Below, one piece after another: positions 47,971-60,300 of a stretch of 64,000 nt of DNA (the first letter of the stretch is position 1; the number at the start of each line of letters is the position of its first letter). The stretch comes from Aquanectria penicillioides (lineage: Eukaryota; Ascomycota; Sordariomycetes; Hypocreales; Nectriaceae): NCBI GenBank assembly GCA_003415625.1, contig PYIU01000003.1:1426001-1490000 (forward strand), read 5' to 3'. The notes beneath the pieces were generated by a model, which had not been told where the DNA came from, made no database searches, and was given only the letters and a program-made list of their open reading frames with translations. Position numbers and translations under genes: made by a program.

Positions 47971-50900
47971 ATGGCCGAAATCACAGCACTGGACGCCCTC
48001 CAAGCTTTCCACCAAGGGCTTCTGTCGTTACGTGAGGGTCGCATCGATGGAGCTGAGGTGTTGAACAACGGGTTTCTCACGGAGATTTTTGAAAAGGAGC
48101 TGGCGAGGTTTTGGGCAAAGCCGGCTAGAAGCGATAAGAGTCGCAATGCGGTCAAGACTGGTATGCATCTCCTTTCTTGTGATCAGATCCGCGTAGAAGC
48201 TGACTTTCAACAGGCAAGGTCATCATTGATGGCGACGAATACTCTATAAACGAAAATTTTCAGCAAGACGCGCTTACCCTCTCTGACGAGGTCGATCTTG
48301 ACGAGCTCGAAGCGACCCGATGCCTACTCGAATCCCAAGACGACCCCTCCACACTTGGCCGGTCGCTCCTCGAATGCGGAATCATCAGATTTCATCAGCA
48401 GCGCAAGTACGTTCTCGATGCAGTACGCCTCCTTGTCGAACTCGATGGCCTAGAGGGTGATTTGGCGGACTCTGAGGCGCTGGAGTTTATCAAAATATAC
48501 GTGGCAGAACGACTATTGCAACCGTCCCGAGGTACAGATGCCGCCCAACGTCTGGTCCCTAGGTGCATGGCCTCATTGAGAGAGATCAAGGGATGGCTCC
48601 AGAAACTGGGAGACAAGATTGCCGCTGCTCAAACTCTGGGTCAGGTCGGCCCCGGTCGGGCTTCCGAGGAAATGGAGACCGTCGAGTTTTCTCGTGTCAG
48701 CCTAATGCAGCAACATGAGCTTCTCGGAGTCATCCTTTGTCGTGCTATCGAGATGGGGCAAGCTTCTGCTTCAGACTTTGCCGATTTTGTCTCAACTTTG
48801 AAGAAGATTGACAAATACGATGCTTTGCTAGGTAACGCGCCATGCACCTATCCTATTAAGAGTGGTTACTAACAAGATATCAAGTCCATCTAATCCCATC
48901 CATCGGAGCCTACATCTCTTTCTTAGGTTCAGCTGAAGGTGGTCATGATCTAATCAAGGCGAGAGAATTGAACGGTATTCTCTTTCCCGCTGAAGAAGCA
49001 CCATGGTCTCTCTCCTATCTACAGGCCGCTTTTCGAGCTTGGTGGCTTGCGGAATACAGTGGCTTCTATATCGACGATCCCCCAGAAGCAGCAATTCCTC
49101 CAAATACTGATTTAGATGAGGGTACGAGAATAATCTACCAACTATTCGACGCGCATTTGCTAACATTCAACAGAGGACCGTCAAAGATCGAAGCAGTTCT
49201 TGGAAGCCCTAAAGGATGGTGCCTTCGATTTCCTTCTGTCTATTGCAGCCGATGTGAAGTCTCCAGACTGGCACGACCCCGTACGAGCCGGCATGCGGAA
49301 GTGGTTACAACGCAAGGCCCCTGCTTTGGCCCCTGACACTATTCCGTTCTCCGATTTTTTCCAAATGTCTCTTATGACCCAGCTTGAAGTCTTTGTTGAT
49401 GCATTCATCTCCAACTTACCCGATGTGCTCCGAAAGCTTCGTGTTGAGGAGGATGAGCAGCGCCAACTGAGCCAAGCCCACGAACAGGACTTGGATCTAG
49501 AACGCTTCTTGCTGGTTATTGCATACTCATATGAGGGACGACCCGAAGCTGCAATGAACTTCTGGTCCGATCCGGAAAGTAATTTGGCAGGATTCATGCA
49601 TTGGGCTTCACGCAGGGCCTCCACCCCATTGGTCACTGCGTTCTGTGAGATGCTTCAGGCTATTTCCGAAAATGAGGAGTGCGCCTCTGCCGCCCATGAG
49701 TTCCTCGTTGACGAAGGACATCATTCGTCTGGTAAGATGAGAAGAAGTCAGTCTCTGACATGGGCCCAGATCTTCCGGGAGCTGGATTTCTTTTCTGGCA
49801 AGATTAGGCAGAAGCCAACCCAGACCCCACAGGCAAGGTTCCGTAGTGACAAGCCTAGTAGCGACCAAGCAGAGACCGAACCCGAATCAGCCATGATGTT
49901 GGAGTGCTATCTCCGCCTGATGTCGAAGTTAGCGAGCGAAAGTGAAACCACGAGACAATTCCTTCTACACAACCCGAACTACAACCTGGTTGAGACCCTT
50001 TACGAACTCGCAAGCAGCCCTATCCCTCCCCGGCTACGTGGCTGCACATTTATGGCCCTAAAAGCATTGATGGCTAGAAAATCCCTTCAGGAAGGACATC
50101 TTATGTGGAGTTGCCTGGATACGTGGATTGCTGGAGGCTACGCTGTGGCACCAACAACTGGGCCCCATCGCCAGGCGCAACTATCTCCCACTGTCTCCAT
50201 GGATCGCATATTTGAAGAGATCAGCAACGGTTTCGAGGATCCCGAATCTTTCATTCAGCTCCTGCTATCACTGATCTGCCCAGCGGCCGAAAGCAGTCCG
50301 CTCAATGACGGCCTTCCTTTCCCAGAAAACTTGGGATCTGCATTCCGTATGCCAGGCATTGAAGTATATGTTGACTTTGTTATGGGACTTGTGTTTGCAA
50401 CAAAGGCAAACGACCTTCAAGACGCAAATCAGACCCGAGTGCTCAGGCTTAGCTGCCTAGAGTTCATCCTCACCTGCCTGACCACATTCAACGAGGACCT
50501 CATCGTCATGGCAAATGAGACCAGCATAAATGTTGATTCTGTAATCTCTACAACCGACCTTGCAACATATGTGAGGATGCATCCCTTCGCAAGGGTAATG
50601 GAATGGATGTTCAATGACAAAGTCATGACAGCACTCTTCAACACCATTCACCAGGAGCCTGTTGATGTCGGAAACGCCGCTCCTGATTCGCCACTCATTT
50701 TAGGCATCCTACGTGCGGTTGAAGTCATTACAAAGGTGCTCGACCTGCAAGCTACCTATCTAGAACTTGTTCGGCCCATCATCAAACTTCAGTCAAACCA
50801 GCGTCGCCCACCGGTCGCTAATGCTGCATTTGCTTCATTTGAGGACGGGTTAGTTACTAGACTCAGTCTTGTCGTGGATCTTGGAAACTACTGCGGTATT

Positions 50901-53187
50901 GGTCACCCAGATGTTACTCTCGCATGCCTAAAGCTGCTCGAGAAAATGTCATCGTCTTCAAAGATTACTGCCATCTGGTCAGGATCCAACCGTCACGCTC
51001 ACCGCAACAAGGCGATTGTTGCCCTTGAAGCCAATGGAGAGCATGAGGCAATATCCCGATCTTTTGTTTCCGAACTCATCACACCACTTGAATCAGGAAG
51101 AGAGGCAGAATCCCCGGCTTACATTACGAAGATATACATCTTGGACTTCTTGTACCAGTGTCTCCAGGAAACTCCTAGGAAGCCAACCATTGCTCATTTG
51201 TTGCTCGGCTTCAAGTGCGGTGTTGACTCTTTGTCAGTCGATTCCAAGGGAGCATTCGCCTCCAGGACCTCTTTGTTCCATACTCTGCTTAGGCTCCTCT
51301 TGGAAGCTCCCTCAGGTGATGCTCAAGGAATGCGCCAATGGCTCATTGCCATCAAGTCTCGAGTGATGCGTATCCTCCATATCCTTTGGAGCTCTCCTTT
51401 ATCCGCACCAGTCGTCATCGACGAGCTACGCGAGAATGAGATCCTTTTCCATCTCCTCCTACGTGAAGTAGTGATCAATCCAGATCTCCCTTGGGAGGGT
51501 GAGAATGTGGCTATGGTTCACTTCCCAATGACTGAGGGTGCCGTTACCCTCGTCGACTTCTTAGCGCTGCGAAGTATGAGCCTTGAGTACATCGCCATGG
51601 AGCTTTGCAGCATTTCGCAAAATCGAATGCCTAGTATTAAACGACGAATTTTTGAGGCCCTCAACGGCCAGATCATCGGCGAAGGCAATACCCCCATTCA
51701 AATCCCCACCGTCTTCGACCTATACGACTTCCTACTTCCAGAAGGTGTATGGGATATTCCTTTGCCCCCACTCCAGTTTTACAAGGACATCGACTTATCA
51801 GTGTGCTTGGAGAATGATGCTGACTCAAATCCCATCTACAACCTCGACCGTGTTAAGGAAATCCTTCTACTCAAGAGGAGTGAGGCACAGAGCTCGGGTG
51901 CAATGATTGCCGCCCAGGATTTAGCTGCCCTAGAAAGGGAGGAAGGCATGATTCTCGAATTCTTAATATCCTCAAACCGACAGAAGCAAATCGCCACTCA
52001 GAGCTTGAAGGTTCTCAGAACTTGGACAAAGCTTTTGCTGGTCATGATCGAATCCAACGACTTCAAAGGTACTGCACAGACGTCGTTTTTCTTACAGGCT
52101 CTCCAGACAATTCTCCCTAGTCTTGAGGCCTTCGCATCGGAGCGTCCAGAAGAAGCAGTGGAATTGGCAAAACTGGCCAAGATCCTCCTCTTCAAGCTTG
52201 ACTTGTCAGTGTCGGATGGTGACAAGAGTGGTCAGGCAATTGGTAACCTCGTCAGCGACAAGCTCTACCAGCTCTTCCAAATCTGCCTACAGGCTATTGG
52301 CAAATGGGCTGGTACCGCGGAACTGAGGGCAGTTTACTATGGCATCTGCTATCGCTACTTGACTGGCATTTCAGACCAGGGCCCTTTGAATTCCAACCGC
52401 CCTAAGACCATCAAGACAATCCAGGTTTATGGAGAAAGGCTCATCAACGTTATTTGCGATGATGCCTACGGCGGTGAGGCAGAATGTCAAACAGCCGCCC
52501 TCATCCTCCTCAACGCCCTTGTAAGTATGGGCCGCCAGGAGAATGAGGATCACGTCGTCGAAACTCTGAACCGACTCAACTTCATCGGTATTACGGTAGA
52601 CTCGCTACGGAACATCATGCAGGAATGGCATGAGGTCTTCACCTCGGGCACAACGGAGCAGCAGAACTATCAAAATGCACGCCTTGCGCTGCTTCTGGAG
52701 CTCTCTCAAACCCGAGCCGGCGCCAAATACGTCCTACACTCAAACCTCTTCCGGGCTCTTGATCTTTCCGGTCTCTTTGCGGCCGACCCGGAGCTCCAGA
52801 TCAACGGCTCCAACCCGCGCGCCCTCGAGCAGCACTATGATCTTCTGGCTAAGATGGTCCGTATCATTGGTGCCGCGCTCGTGAGCCGGGGCAGCCACAA
52901 CGTCGTCCAGGGCCATCGCTTCTTGACCGAGCACCGCATGCTCGTCACCCACACACTCAAGCGCAGCGCTGGCATCGGCAGCGGCACTGCCGACGAAGGC
53001 CTGGACGAGCGGGTGGAAGAGCTGGCCGAGGGCTTGATGGTTATTATCGCAGCAACAGGCTTCCTTGAGGCAAGTATTTCTCTCGCGTAAAGAGCATTCA
53101 TGGCAGCAGATGGCTAACCGGTTATTACAGTTTGAAAACAATGTCATCCCAGAACCTAAGCAGCAGAACATTGGATTATTCCATTAG
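47971..53187 (+). CDS. nup192: Nucleoporin Nup192 (Nup205 family), inner ring of the nuclear pore
   Basis: Five exons are predicted: 47971-48160, 48214-48831, 48927-49121, 49174-53069 and 53131-53187 (4956 bases, 1651 aa). Introns 1-3 are GT-AG. Intron 4 is GC-AG and precedes an 18-codon final exon encoding FENNVIPEPKQQ and NIGLFH. The protein is an all-helical solenoid with no enzymatic motif. The N-terminal segment (ALEFIKIYVAERLLQPSRG and WLAEYSGFY) and the overall length match fungal Nup192. Nup192 is an inner-ring scaffold that binds Nic96, Nup53 and the Nsp1 channel complex. The ATG has a strong context (GCCAAAATGG). It is divergent from tel1 and converges with the Slx8-like gene. Confidence 0.92.
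53070..53130 (+). other. GC-AG intron, last intron of nup192
   Basis: The donor is GAG|GCAAGT, the branch-like GCTAAC lies 18 bases before the end, and the acceptor is TTACAG. Splicing in phase 0 joins ATGFLE to FENNVIPE and the conserved end LFH. The GT four bases downstream would put a stop codon almost at once. Retention adds only ASISLA before a stop. Confidence 0.82.
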
Positions 53188-54043
53188 TTTGATTGAGGAG
53201 GAAATGGAGACTTACTGTGTGGCATATGGTGCCTGGGCTGTGCGTGTTTAGTTAGGATAGATTTTGCGCAGGCTTCAGCGGCGTTGGGAACGATTGGTCA
53301 ATCTCATGTATGTGTGGGTGTGTCTGTATCTCCGCGGTGTGTGTGATGTGGATAAGAGTGAGAGGTCATCAAGTCGGTAGACAACGAAACCAGAAAAGCG
53401 ATTCACGTTTTTTTTTTTACCATCCCAATAAACAAACAACACGACGACTCATCAACGCACAAGTAGGGCCAAGGAAGTTTTGTGGTGTGCGTAGTAATGA
53501 AATCAAGCATGGGACTGCCGAGCTGGTCTCAATGCTCAAAGTCTATGCGTACGTGCCTCTCTGCCTGGGAAGCGGCCCCTAACCATGGGGGCGTGCCATG
53601 CCTAAATCCTTCCCCCTATGCCACCCTCCGTCCTTGATACTCCATACGCCAGCACCGAAAGGGGGCTGATGCACTCCCGTTGTGTGCTAAAACAAAAAGG
53701 TTATGATAAATTCAACGCTGCCCGTGTGCCCCCTTCCCCGTGTCCATGCAAATGCTGGGTATCTTGAACTGACGCCCTCGTCCCTTCCTGTCGACTCATC
53801 TAATGAAGCTAATGAAGCAGAATCTGAGTGGATGTCGTCAATAAGAAAATCCCCTCTCCTCCGGGGTTAGAAATCCAGTGCCAAGCGGCCGTGGTGTGGT
53901 GATGTGGTGGTGAGTGGTGTTTTGGTGCTGTGGTGTAGAAGAGGTCGGTTTTGTTCTTTGGTGATGGAGTTGAGCCATCGTAAAAACTCATGGTAATTGG
54001 AAGTAATGTGCCCGCTTTCGAGTCGTAAATCGGTCGCTCATCT
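53188..54043. other. Convergent 3' region between nup192 and the Slx8-like gene
   Basis: No gene is supported in 856 bases. Both neighbours end here, so the stretch holds two 3' UTRs. It contains T-runs (about 53409-53418) and a TGGTG-rich patch near 53890-53935. Confidence 0.6.
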
Positions 54044-55458
54044 TCACGACATTGTGTTGGCCTTGCGCTTTCCTTTGCGGGTGGCTGTCATTAGTTTCAG
54101 CTCCAGGGGCCAGTATCCCTTCGTCTTGCTATTGTACGATTCTCTAGGCTTCATGTCTAACTTCTGACGACACATGGGACATTTGCCCTTGGTTGCCTCA
54201 ACATGCAGAGAAGAATGCAAACACTGTGCACAATAAAGGTGCCCTAGGTATACGTGTGAGAATGAGAGTGCGTGGCGAGTGAGGAGAAGGTGAGCACAAG
54301 GTGAATCAACATACCACAATGCGTGACCGTCAGGGCCGTGACATCGTCCATACAAATAACGCACTGGAAAGCAGAAAGCTTGATGCGTTTGTCCTCAACA
54401 GGCTTCTTGAGGTCTTCGGGCACTTCATTTGCCTCGGTCAGATCAATAGTAGGGAGGCCATCTGGATGAGATTCGGCACTGGGAGTGACTTGAGGTGGCG
54501 GGGAGTCAAATAGCGAATCGATATCCTTGGAGGCGTGGGATTGGTTTTTCCTCCTTGACGATGGAGGCCTTGATTGCGTTTGGGGCGAGCCGTTCCCGGA
54601 GGTCCGACGACGCTTGCTAGAGTGCACAGCATCGTTTGGAGGGGCGGCGGCCCGAGACCGTCGGAGTGTCTGGGGCATCGTGTCGGAGAAGGAGCTGGAA
54701 GGGGTCTCAAAGAGGTCGGAATCGTCGAGGGAGTCTAAAGTGTGAAGAGTAGATTGAGACTCGCCGGCGTTGGTGGAGGAGGAGAGTTGGGTCGTTGAGC
54801 GTTGAGGTGCACTGAAATTGAGGTTGACGATGCAGGCGCCAGAGGGGTCGCGTGGGGCCGTGGTGCTGGGGCACGGCGCCGGAGGCTGCGGCCTGGAAGG
54901 CTGCGGCGCAGACTGGAAATGAGCCTGGTGTTGGCTCTGGCCTAGGCCTTGGCTCTGGCTCTGGCTCTGGCTTAGGTGAGCAGCTGGGCCTGTGAATGAA
55001 GGATAACTTGAGGGCGAGGAGAAATCGGCATCGACGAGCGCGGTCAGGTACGGATCGTCAAAGTTGGCCTCGCCACGCTGCGAGGTTCCAAAGGGATCCG
55101 GGAAGTTGAGGCCGTCGTCGTCCGCGGACCACAACCCGACGGTTCGGGCGTGCCAAAGGTTGTTCGAGGCGGCGGTAGAGTTTGGTCGTCGTCGCGGCGG
55201 CGTTGATACGGTTGGGTTCGCGGCGGTCGAGGCGGTGGCAGTCGTCGTGGGTGAGGGATGATGTCGGGATCGAGTTGTGGTCGAGGGGACGTCGGGATGC
55301 AGAGGTGGCAAAGAGTGCAGCGGTTGCTGACGAATGTTGTCGCCAACAAATACTGCCTCGGCATCAGCCTGTGCCTGTGCCTGTGCCTGTGCCTGGGTGA
55401 TTGGCGAGGGCGAGAAGCCGGGGCTCTGTTCGGAGGGCGACACCAGTCGAGTGGCCAT
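54044..55458 (-). CDS. slx8: RING-finger protein, probable SUMO-targeted ubiquitin ligase (Slx8-like)
   Basis: Two exons are predicted: 55458-54315 and 54243-54044 (447 aa). The donor is GTATGT and the acceptor CCTAG; the intron splits the RING. The spliced C-terminus carries a complete C3HC4 RING: CVIC, then CGHLYCAQC, then CPMC. The first 370 residues are disordered, with Gln/Ser/Ala repeats (QAQAQAQA, SQSQSQSQ). Just before the RING is a SUMO-interaction-like motif (PTIDLTEAN), and GACIVNLNF may be a second. A C-terminal RING with N-terminal SIMs is the layout of Slx8/RNF4 ligases, which ubiquitinate poly-SUMOylated nuclear proteins at damage sites. The start is the first ATG in frame, in a weak context, so an upstream start or exon is possible. 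Another RING ligase cannot be excluded. Confidence 0.75.
54951..54973. repeat. Coding hexanucleotide repeat (CTGGCT) in the Slx8-like gene
   Basis: Tandem CTGGCT units on the + strand encode the alternating Gln-Ser tract on the - strand. A degenerate copy continues to the left (about 54931). Confidence 0.8.
55367..55396. repeat. Coding hexanucleotide repeat (GCCTGT) in the Slx8-like gene
   Basis: Four perfect GCCTGT units and one variant encode the Gln-Ala repeat near the N-terminus of the - strand protein. Unit changes keep the frame, so length polymorphism is likely tolerated. Confidence 0.85.
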
Positions 55459-57315
55459 CGAGATGGCAATGGGAGGACGATCCGTATTCCACAACAAGGC
55501 TGCGTGTGCGTTGTCTGTTGGGTCGACGGCAAACGAGCGTCAGGAGCCGACGACACATGGAGGAGCAAACAAGAAGGCAGGCAAAATAGAGCCAAGCACG
55601 AGGCCAAAAGAGATTTAAATGTCTAACCTTGCAAGAAGTGGGTGACGAGCGAGTCCATCAAAAAATAACTGTGGTCCATTGTTGATTTTGCCGCCGTCAG
55701 GATCGGGGGAACCTGATTACAGAGACAAAGTGGAGGAGTGGAGGTCACTCAGTGGTACCCGTTAGCGGTGTCTGGTAGGGGACTGGGCGCTGCTGTGAGG
55801 CCCCGGTACGGCGGCAAATGCGCAAAGGCCGATCCAGAGGCGAGAGAATCGAGGCTCTGATGAGACAGAGTTGTCCCAAAATGGCAGCGGGGGCAGCAAA
55901 ACGAGGCAATGATCAATTAAGGCCGTACAGGATCTATCGAGGAGGAATCGGCCCAAGGCACTATTGCAGCGGGGAAGTGATGTGTTTAAATCGTAGAGGA
56001 TGGAAGACGTATTTGGACAGCCAGTACCGGGTGGACAACGTGATCAGGCCATCGAGAGGGACCGAGTCGGTTGCTTGCTCCAAGGACATGCACTTCCGTA
56101 CCACAAACAAACGGACTCACACAGTCAATCACACACCACGCACTAACTTACGTAGCACGCTATCCAATGTGCGTGTCTTTGCCACAACTGCGAGACAAAC
56201 GGCGGCATCAAAATGCTCTGGAACCATTGGGGCATTTCTTTCTCGGTACTGCAGGGTGGGAGGAATTTCGCCCGGGGCGCAAAACAGCGTTTGCCTCTGC
56301 TTTTTCTAGCGGTATTTTCTTTTTCACCTCCCCTCTCTCCTCTTTCCAATTATGATAAGAATGGGGGTGCATCTACTCCGTACGAAAGTTCCCGTATACG
56401 TACCGTTCCTCATACTAGGAGATGTTGGGTTTAATTGTCCATCACAAAATGGTGTCCTTGCATAAGGCGCCGGAGTTTGATGCATCTCCCACAAGGACGT
56501 GTAACATAACTGACTTTTAGGAAAGCAGATTTAAATAAGCGGCCAAGTTCCAGAAAAAAAATTTTTTTACGAGGAATAAAACAAGTGATTCAATCAAGGG
56601 CGCATTTTGTTCATAGAATTTGTGTCAATGGCATTACTGAAATGCGTCGAATAGTGCTCAGCCCGCATTACCACCGCCTAAGCCTTGTCTCAACCTCGAT
56701 GCGTTTACTCATGATCTGGAACGTTTGTCACTCGATTTTCAACTGCGTTACGCTACTGCACGTAACTTAGATGCATAACCAATAATAAATTGGTTCCAAA
56801 CCATCGATGCTCAGTGCCCAAAATCGAAGTCTTGCATTTATTCGTTGAACGTGACACCAAGCATCAAAATGCATATCCAAGGAGTCAAATAGATCCAAGG
56901 GTGTTGGTCTGGGAGATCCGTTTCTATCCCCATGAGAACAAACTTGTAGACTAGACCATGACAGAATCAACACCCCGCCTGAACGGCGAGGCTCCCTATT
57001 GGCCGGCAGCCAGAAGACTTTCCCAGAATCTCATCGTCTCCACTTTTACCATGCCCTGGCTTCTTCCCCACTTGCCATCCGGACCCACCATGCAAAGCCG
57101 AGCCGTTATCCACATCCATGCCCACCTAGCAAAGCTAGAACGCGGTCCTAAGAAAAAAGGCAAACACCAAAAATCGTCATCACCTTCACACTACCTCACC
57201 CTTGCGATCCAGCATCTACCCCCCCATCTCCCGCCAGCGCAGCCGGCCCTGCTGGAGGCAACCACGTTTGTACTACTACTTCTTTCTTCGTGATGCCGTT
57301 GCGCACCCTCTAATT
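55459..57315. promoter_or_regulatory. Divergent intergenic region between the Slx8-like gene and mip1
   Basis: About 1.86 kb contains both promoters. No domain-bearing frame is visible. A symmetric A8T7 tract lies at 56554-56568. Pyrimidine-rich stretches precede the mip1 ATG (57180-57310). Confidence 0.55.
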
Positions 57316-60300
57316 ATGTTTTCCTCCGCCGCTGGTCATATCCAGCGAGGCTCGTCTGCCAGCTTCATCCGCATCGCCCGGCACCAAGCCTTCCGTCGCC
57401 ATGCATGGCACGCTCATGTGCGATGGCTTGCTGCTGTCGCAGATACAACAAAAATAGCTCAGGGAAGCTCCCTCGCCAGTAAGCTATCATTGCTGTCCTG
57501 TCTTAGCTTAGTTACTTTCTGAAACTGACGCTCTCTTAGTCCCATCTGATGCTCGACACAATGAAATCGGTGTTCAACAACTCAGCTCTTATGTTTATAA
57601 ACAAATCTTCCCCGATGGCAGTAAACCCCCGCCTCCCGAACTTGTCGAACTCTCCAAGGATCATCTTCGCCGTCACGACCTCCTTGGAAAAAATACAGAT
57701 AAATCCGATCCTATCGCATTCAACCTCCCCCCTCTACAAGGCCGCACCCTCGATGAGCACTTCCAACGCCTCGGTATCGATTGCGCAGAGCCGTACCTTT
57801 CCACGGCCAAGCAATTCGCTCGTGCCAACCCTCCTCCTAAACCTCGAAAATGGGTGCGCCGCAGTGGATGGACTAAATATTACCCTGATGGTCGAACCGA
57901 GCAAGTGGATGCGCCGGACGAGACCATGCTGTGCTTTGATACAGAAGTCATGTGGAAGGAGAGTCCTTTTGCGGTCATGGCGTGCGCTTCAAGTCCTACT
58001 GCATGGTATGCGTGGCTCTCACCATGGCTGTTAGGTGAGACGACGAATACTCGAAATCTCATTCCCCTAGGCGACCCCACCAAGGAGCGTATTATTGTAG
58101 GGCACAATGTGGGATATGACAGGGCCAGGATATTGGAGGAGTACGATATCAAGCAGACCAAGAACGCCTTTATGGACACAATGTCGCTCCACGTGGCTGT
58201 CAACGGCATGTGCTCCCAACAACGGCCTACTTGGATGAAACACAAGAAGAACCGGGAACTCAGGGAACGAGTCGCCAGCGAAACCCCCGATCACCAACTT
58301 GCGCAGCTTCTCAGCAGCCAGAGCATGCATGATGAAGAGGAATTATGGGTTGAACGCAGCTCAGTCAACTCACTTCGGGACGTCGCCAAATTCCACCTCA
58401 ACGTCTCCATCGACAAGGCCGTACGAGATGATTTTGGTGAGTTGGATAGAGATGGAATCTTGGCAAAACTCGATGAGCTCATGGACTACTGCGCTGCCGA
58501 TGTTTCCGTCACCCATCGCATCTACCAAATCGTCTTCCCCAATTTTCTCGAGGTCTGCCCTCATCCCGTCAGCTTCGCTGCTCTCCGCCACCTCTCTTCC
58601 GTTATTTTGCCCATCAACAAGTCCTGGGATGCCTATATTACCAACGCTGAAGCGACCTATCAGCAGCTTTCGAGGCCGTCCAAGAACGACTTATCGGATT
58701 GACAGACAAAGCCCTGGAAATCAAGGGTGATTCAGAGAAGTGGCAAACTGACCCTTGGATGCAGCAACTCGATTGGTCAGGTCAGGAAATCAAAATGGTC
58801 AAGGGTAAGCGAAAGAACGACCCGCCGCGACCTGCAGCAAGGCAAAAGAAGCCCGGAATGCCCAAATGGTACAAGGATCTCTTTGCGAAGAATGACGCGC
58901 CCATCAGCATTACGGTGCGCACACGAATTGCCCCGCTGCTTCTGAAGCTTTGCTGGGATAGCCACCCGTTATTCTGGTCAGATAAGTATGGCTGGACGTT
59001 CCGAGTTCCAAGGACGGAAACAGCCAAGTATATTGGAAAGCAGATGGTTCAGTGTGTTTTTGACGAAACTGAGCCCTCTCTACGAGATGATCGAAACCAT
59101 GCCTACTTCAAGCTACCGCACAAAGATGGTCCAACTGCGCGCTGCGTCAATCCCATGGCTAAAGGATATCTCCCATATTTCGAAAACGGTACCCTTTCTT
59201 CCGAGTATCCGTACGCCAAAGAGGCGCTGGAGATGAACGCCTCTTGCTCTTACTGGATCAGTGCTCGAGACAGAATCAAGTCTCAAATGGTTGTTTACGA
59301 GGAGGATCTTAAGCCTGCCAAGAGGAGGAGGAGTAAGGCGAGCACTGCCAACAGCAAGGGCTTCATCTTACCTCAAATCATTCCCATGGGAACCATCACT
59401 CGCCGAGCCGTAGAGAACACCTGGCTCACGGCCAGTAACGCAAAGGAGAACCGAGTCGGCTCCGAGCTCAAGGCAATGGTTAAGGCTCCCGAAGGATACA
59501 GTTTTGTTGGAGCCGATGTTGATTCAGAAGAACTTTGGATCGCAAGTTTGGTAGGCGATGCGACTTTCAAACTACACGGCGGAAACGCGGTTGGGTTTAT
59601 GACACTGGAAGGGACAAAGGCTGCTGGGACGGATCTCCATTCCCGAACAGCTTCCATTCTAGGCATCACACGAAACGACGCCAAAGTTTTCAACTATGGG
59701 CGCATCTACGGTGCGGGGCTAAAGTTCGCCGCGACGTTGTTGCGGCAATTCAACCCCAACTTGTCGGAGAAGCAGACGACGGAGACAGCCTCCAAGTTGT
59801 ACGCAAACACCAAGGGTACCAAGACAAACCGGAAGACGCTCTACAAGCGTCCTTTCTGGAGAGGAGGTACCGAATCTTTTGTCTTCAACAAGCTCGAAGA
59901 GTTTGCCGAACAGGAGCGGCCCAGGACACCAGTGCTAGGCGCCGGCATCACCGAGGCACTCATGGGACGATTCATTAGCAAGGGCGGCTACCTGACGTCA
60001 CGCATCAACTGGGCAATTCAATCATCGGGAGTTGACTACTTGCACCTACTCATTGTCGCAATGGATTACCTCATCCGACGTTTCAGTCTCGATGCTCGAT
60101 TGTCCATCACAGTGCACGACGAAATTCGATACCTGGTCAAGAATAAGGACAAGTACCGCACCGCCCTCGCTCTCCAGGTAGCCAATATCTGGACACGGGC
60201 CATGTTTGCTCAACAGGTGGGCATCAACGATCTTCCCCAGTCCTGTGCATACTTCTCTGCTGTGGATATCGATCACGTGCTACGCAAGGAAGTTGACATG

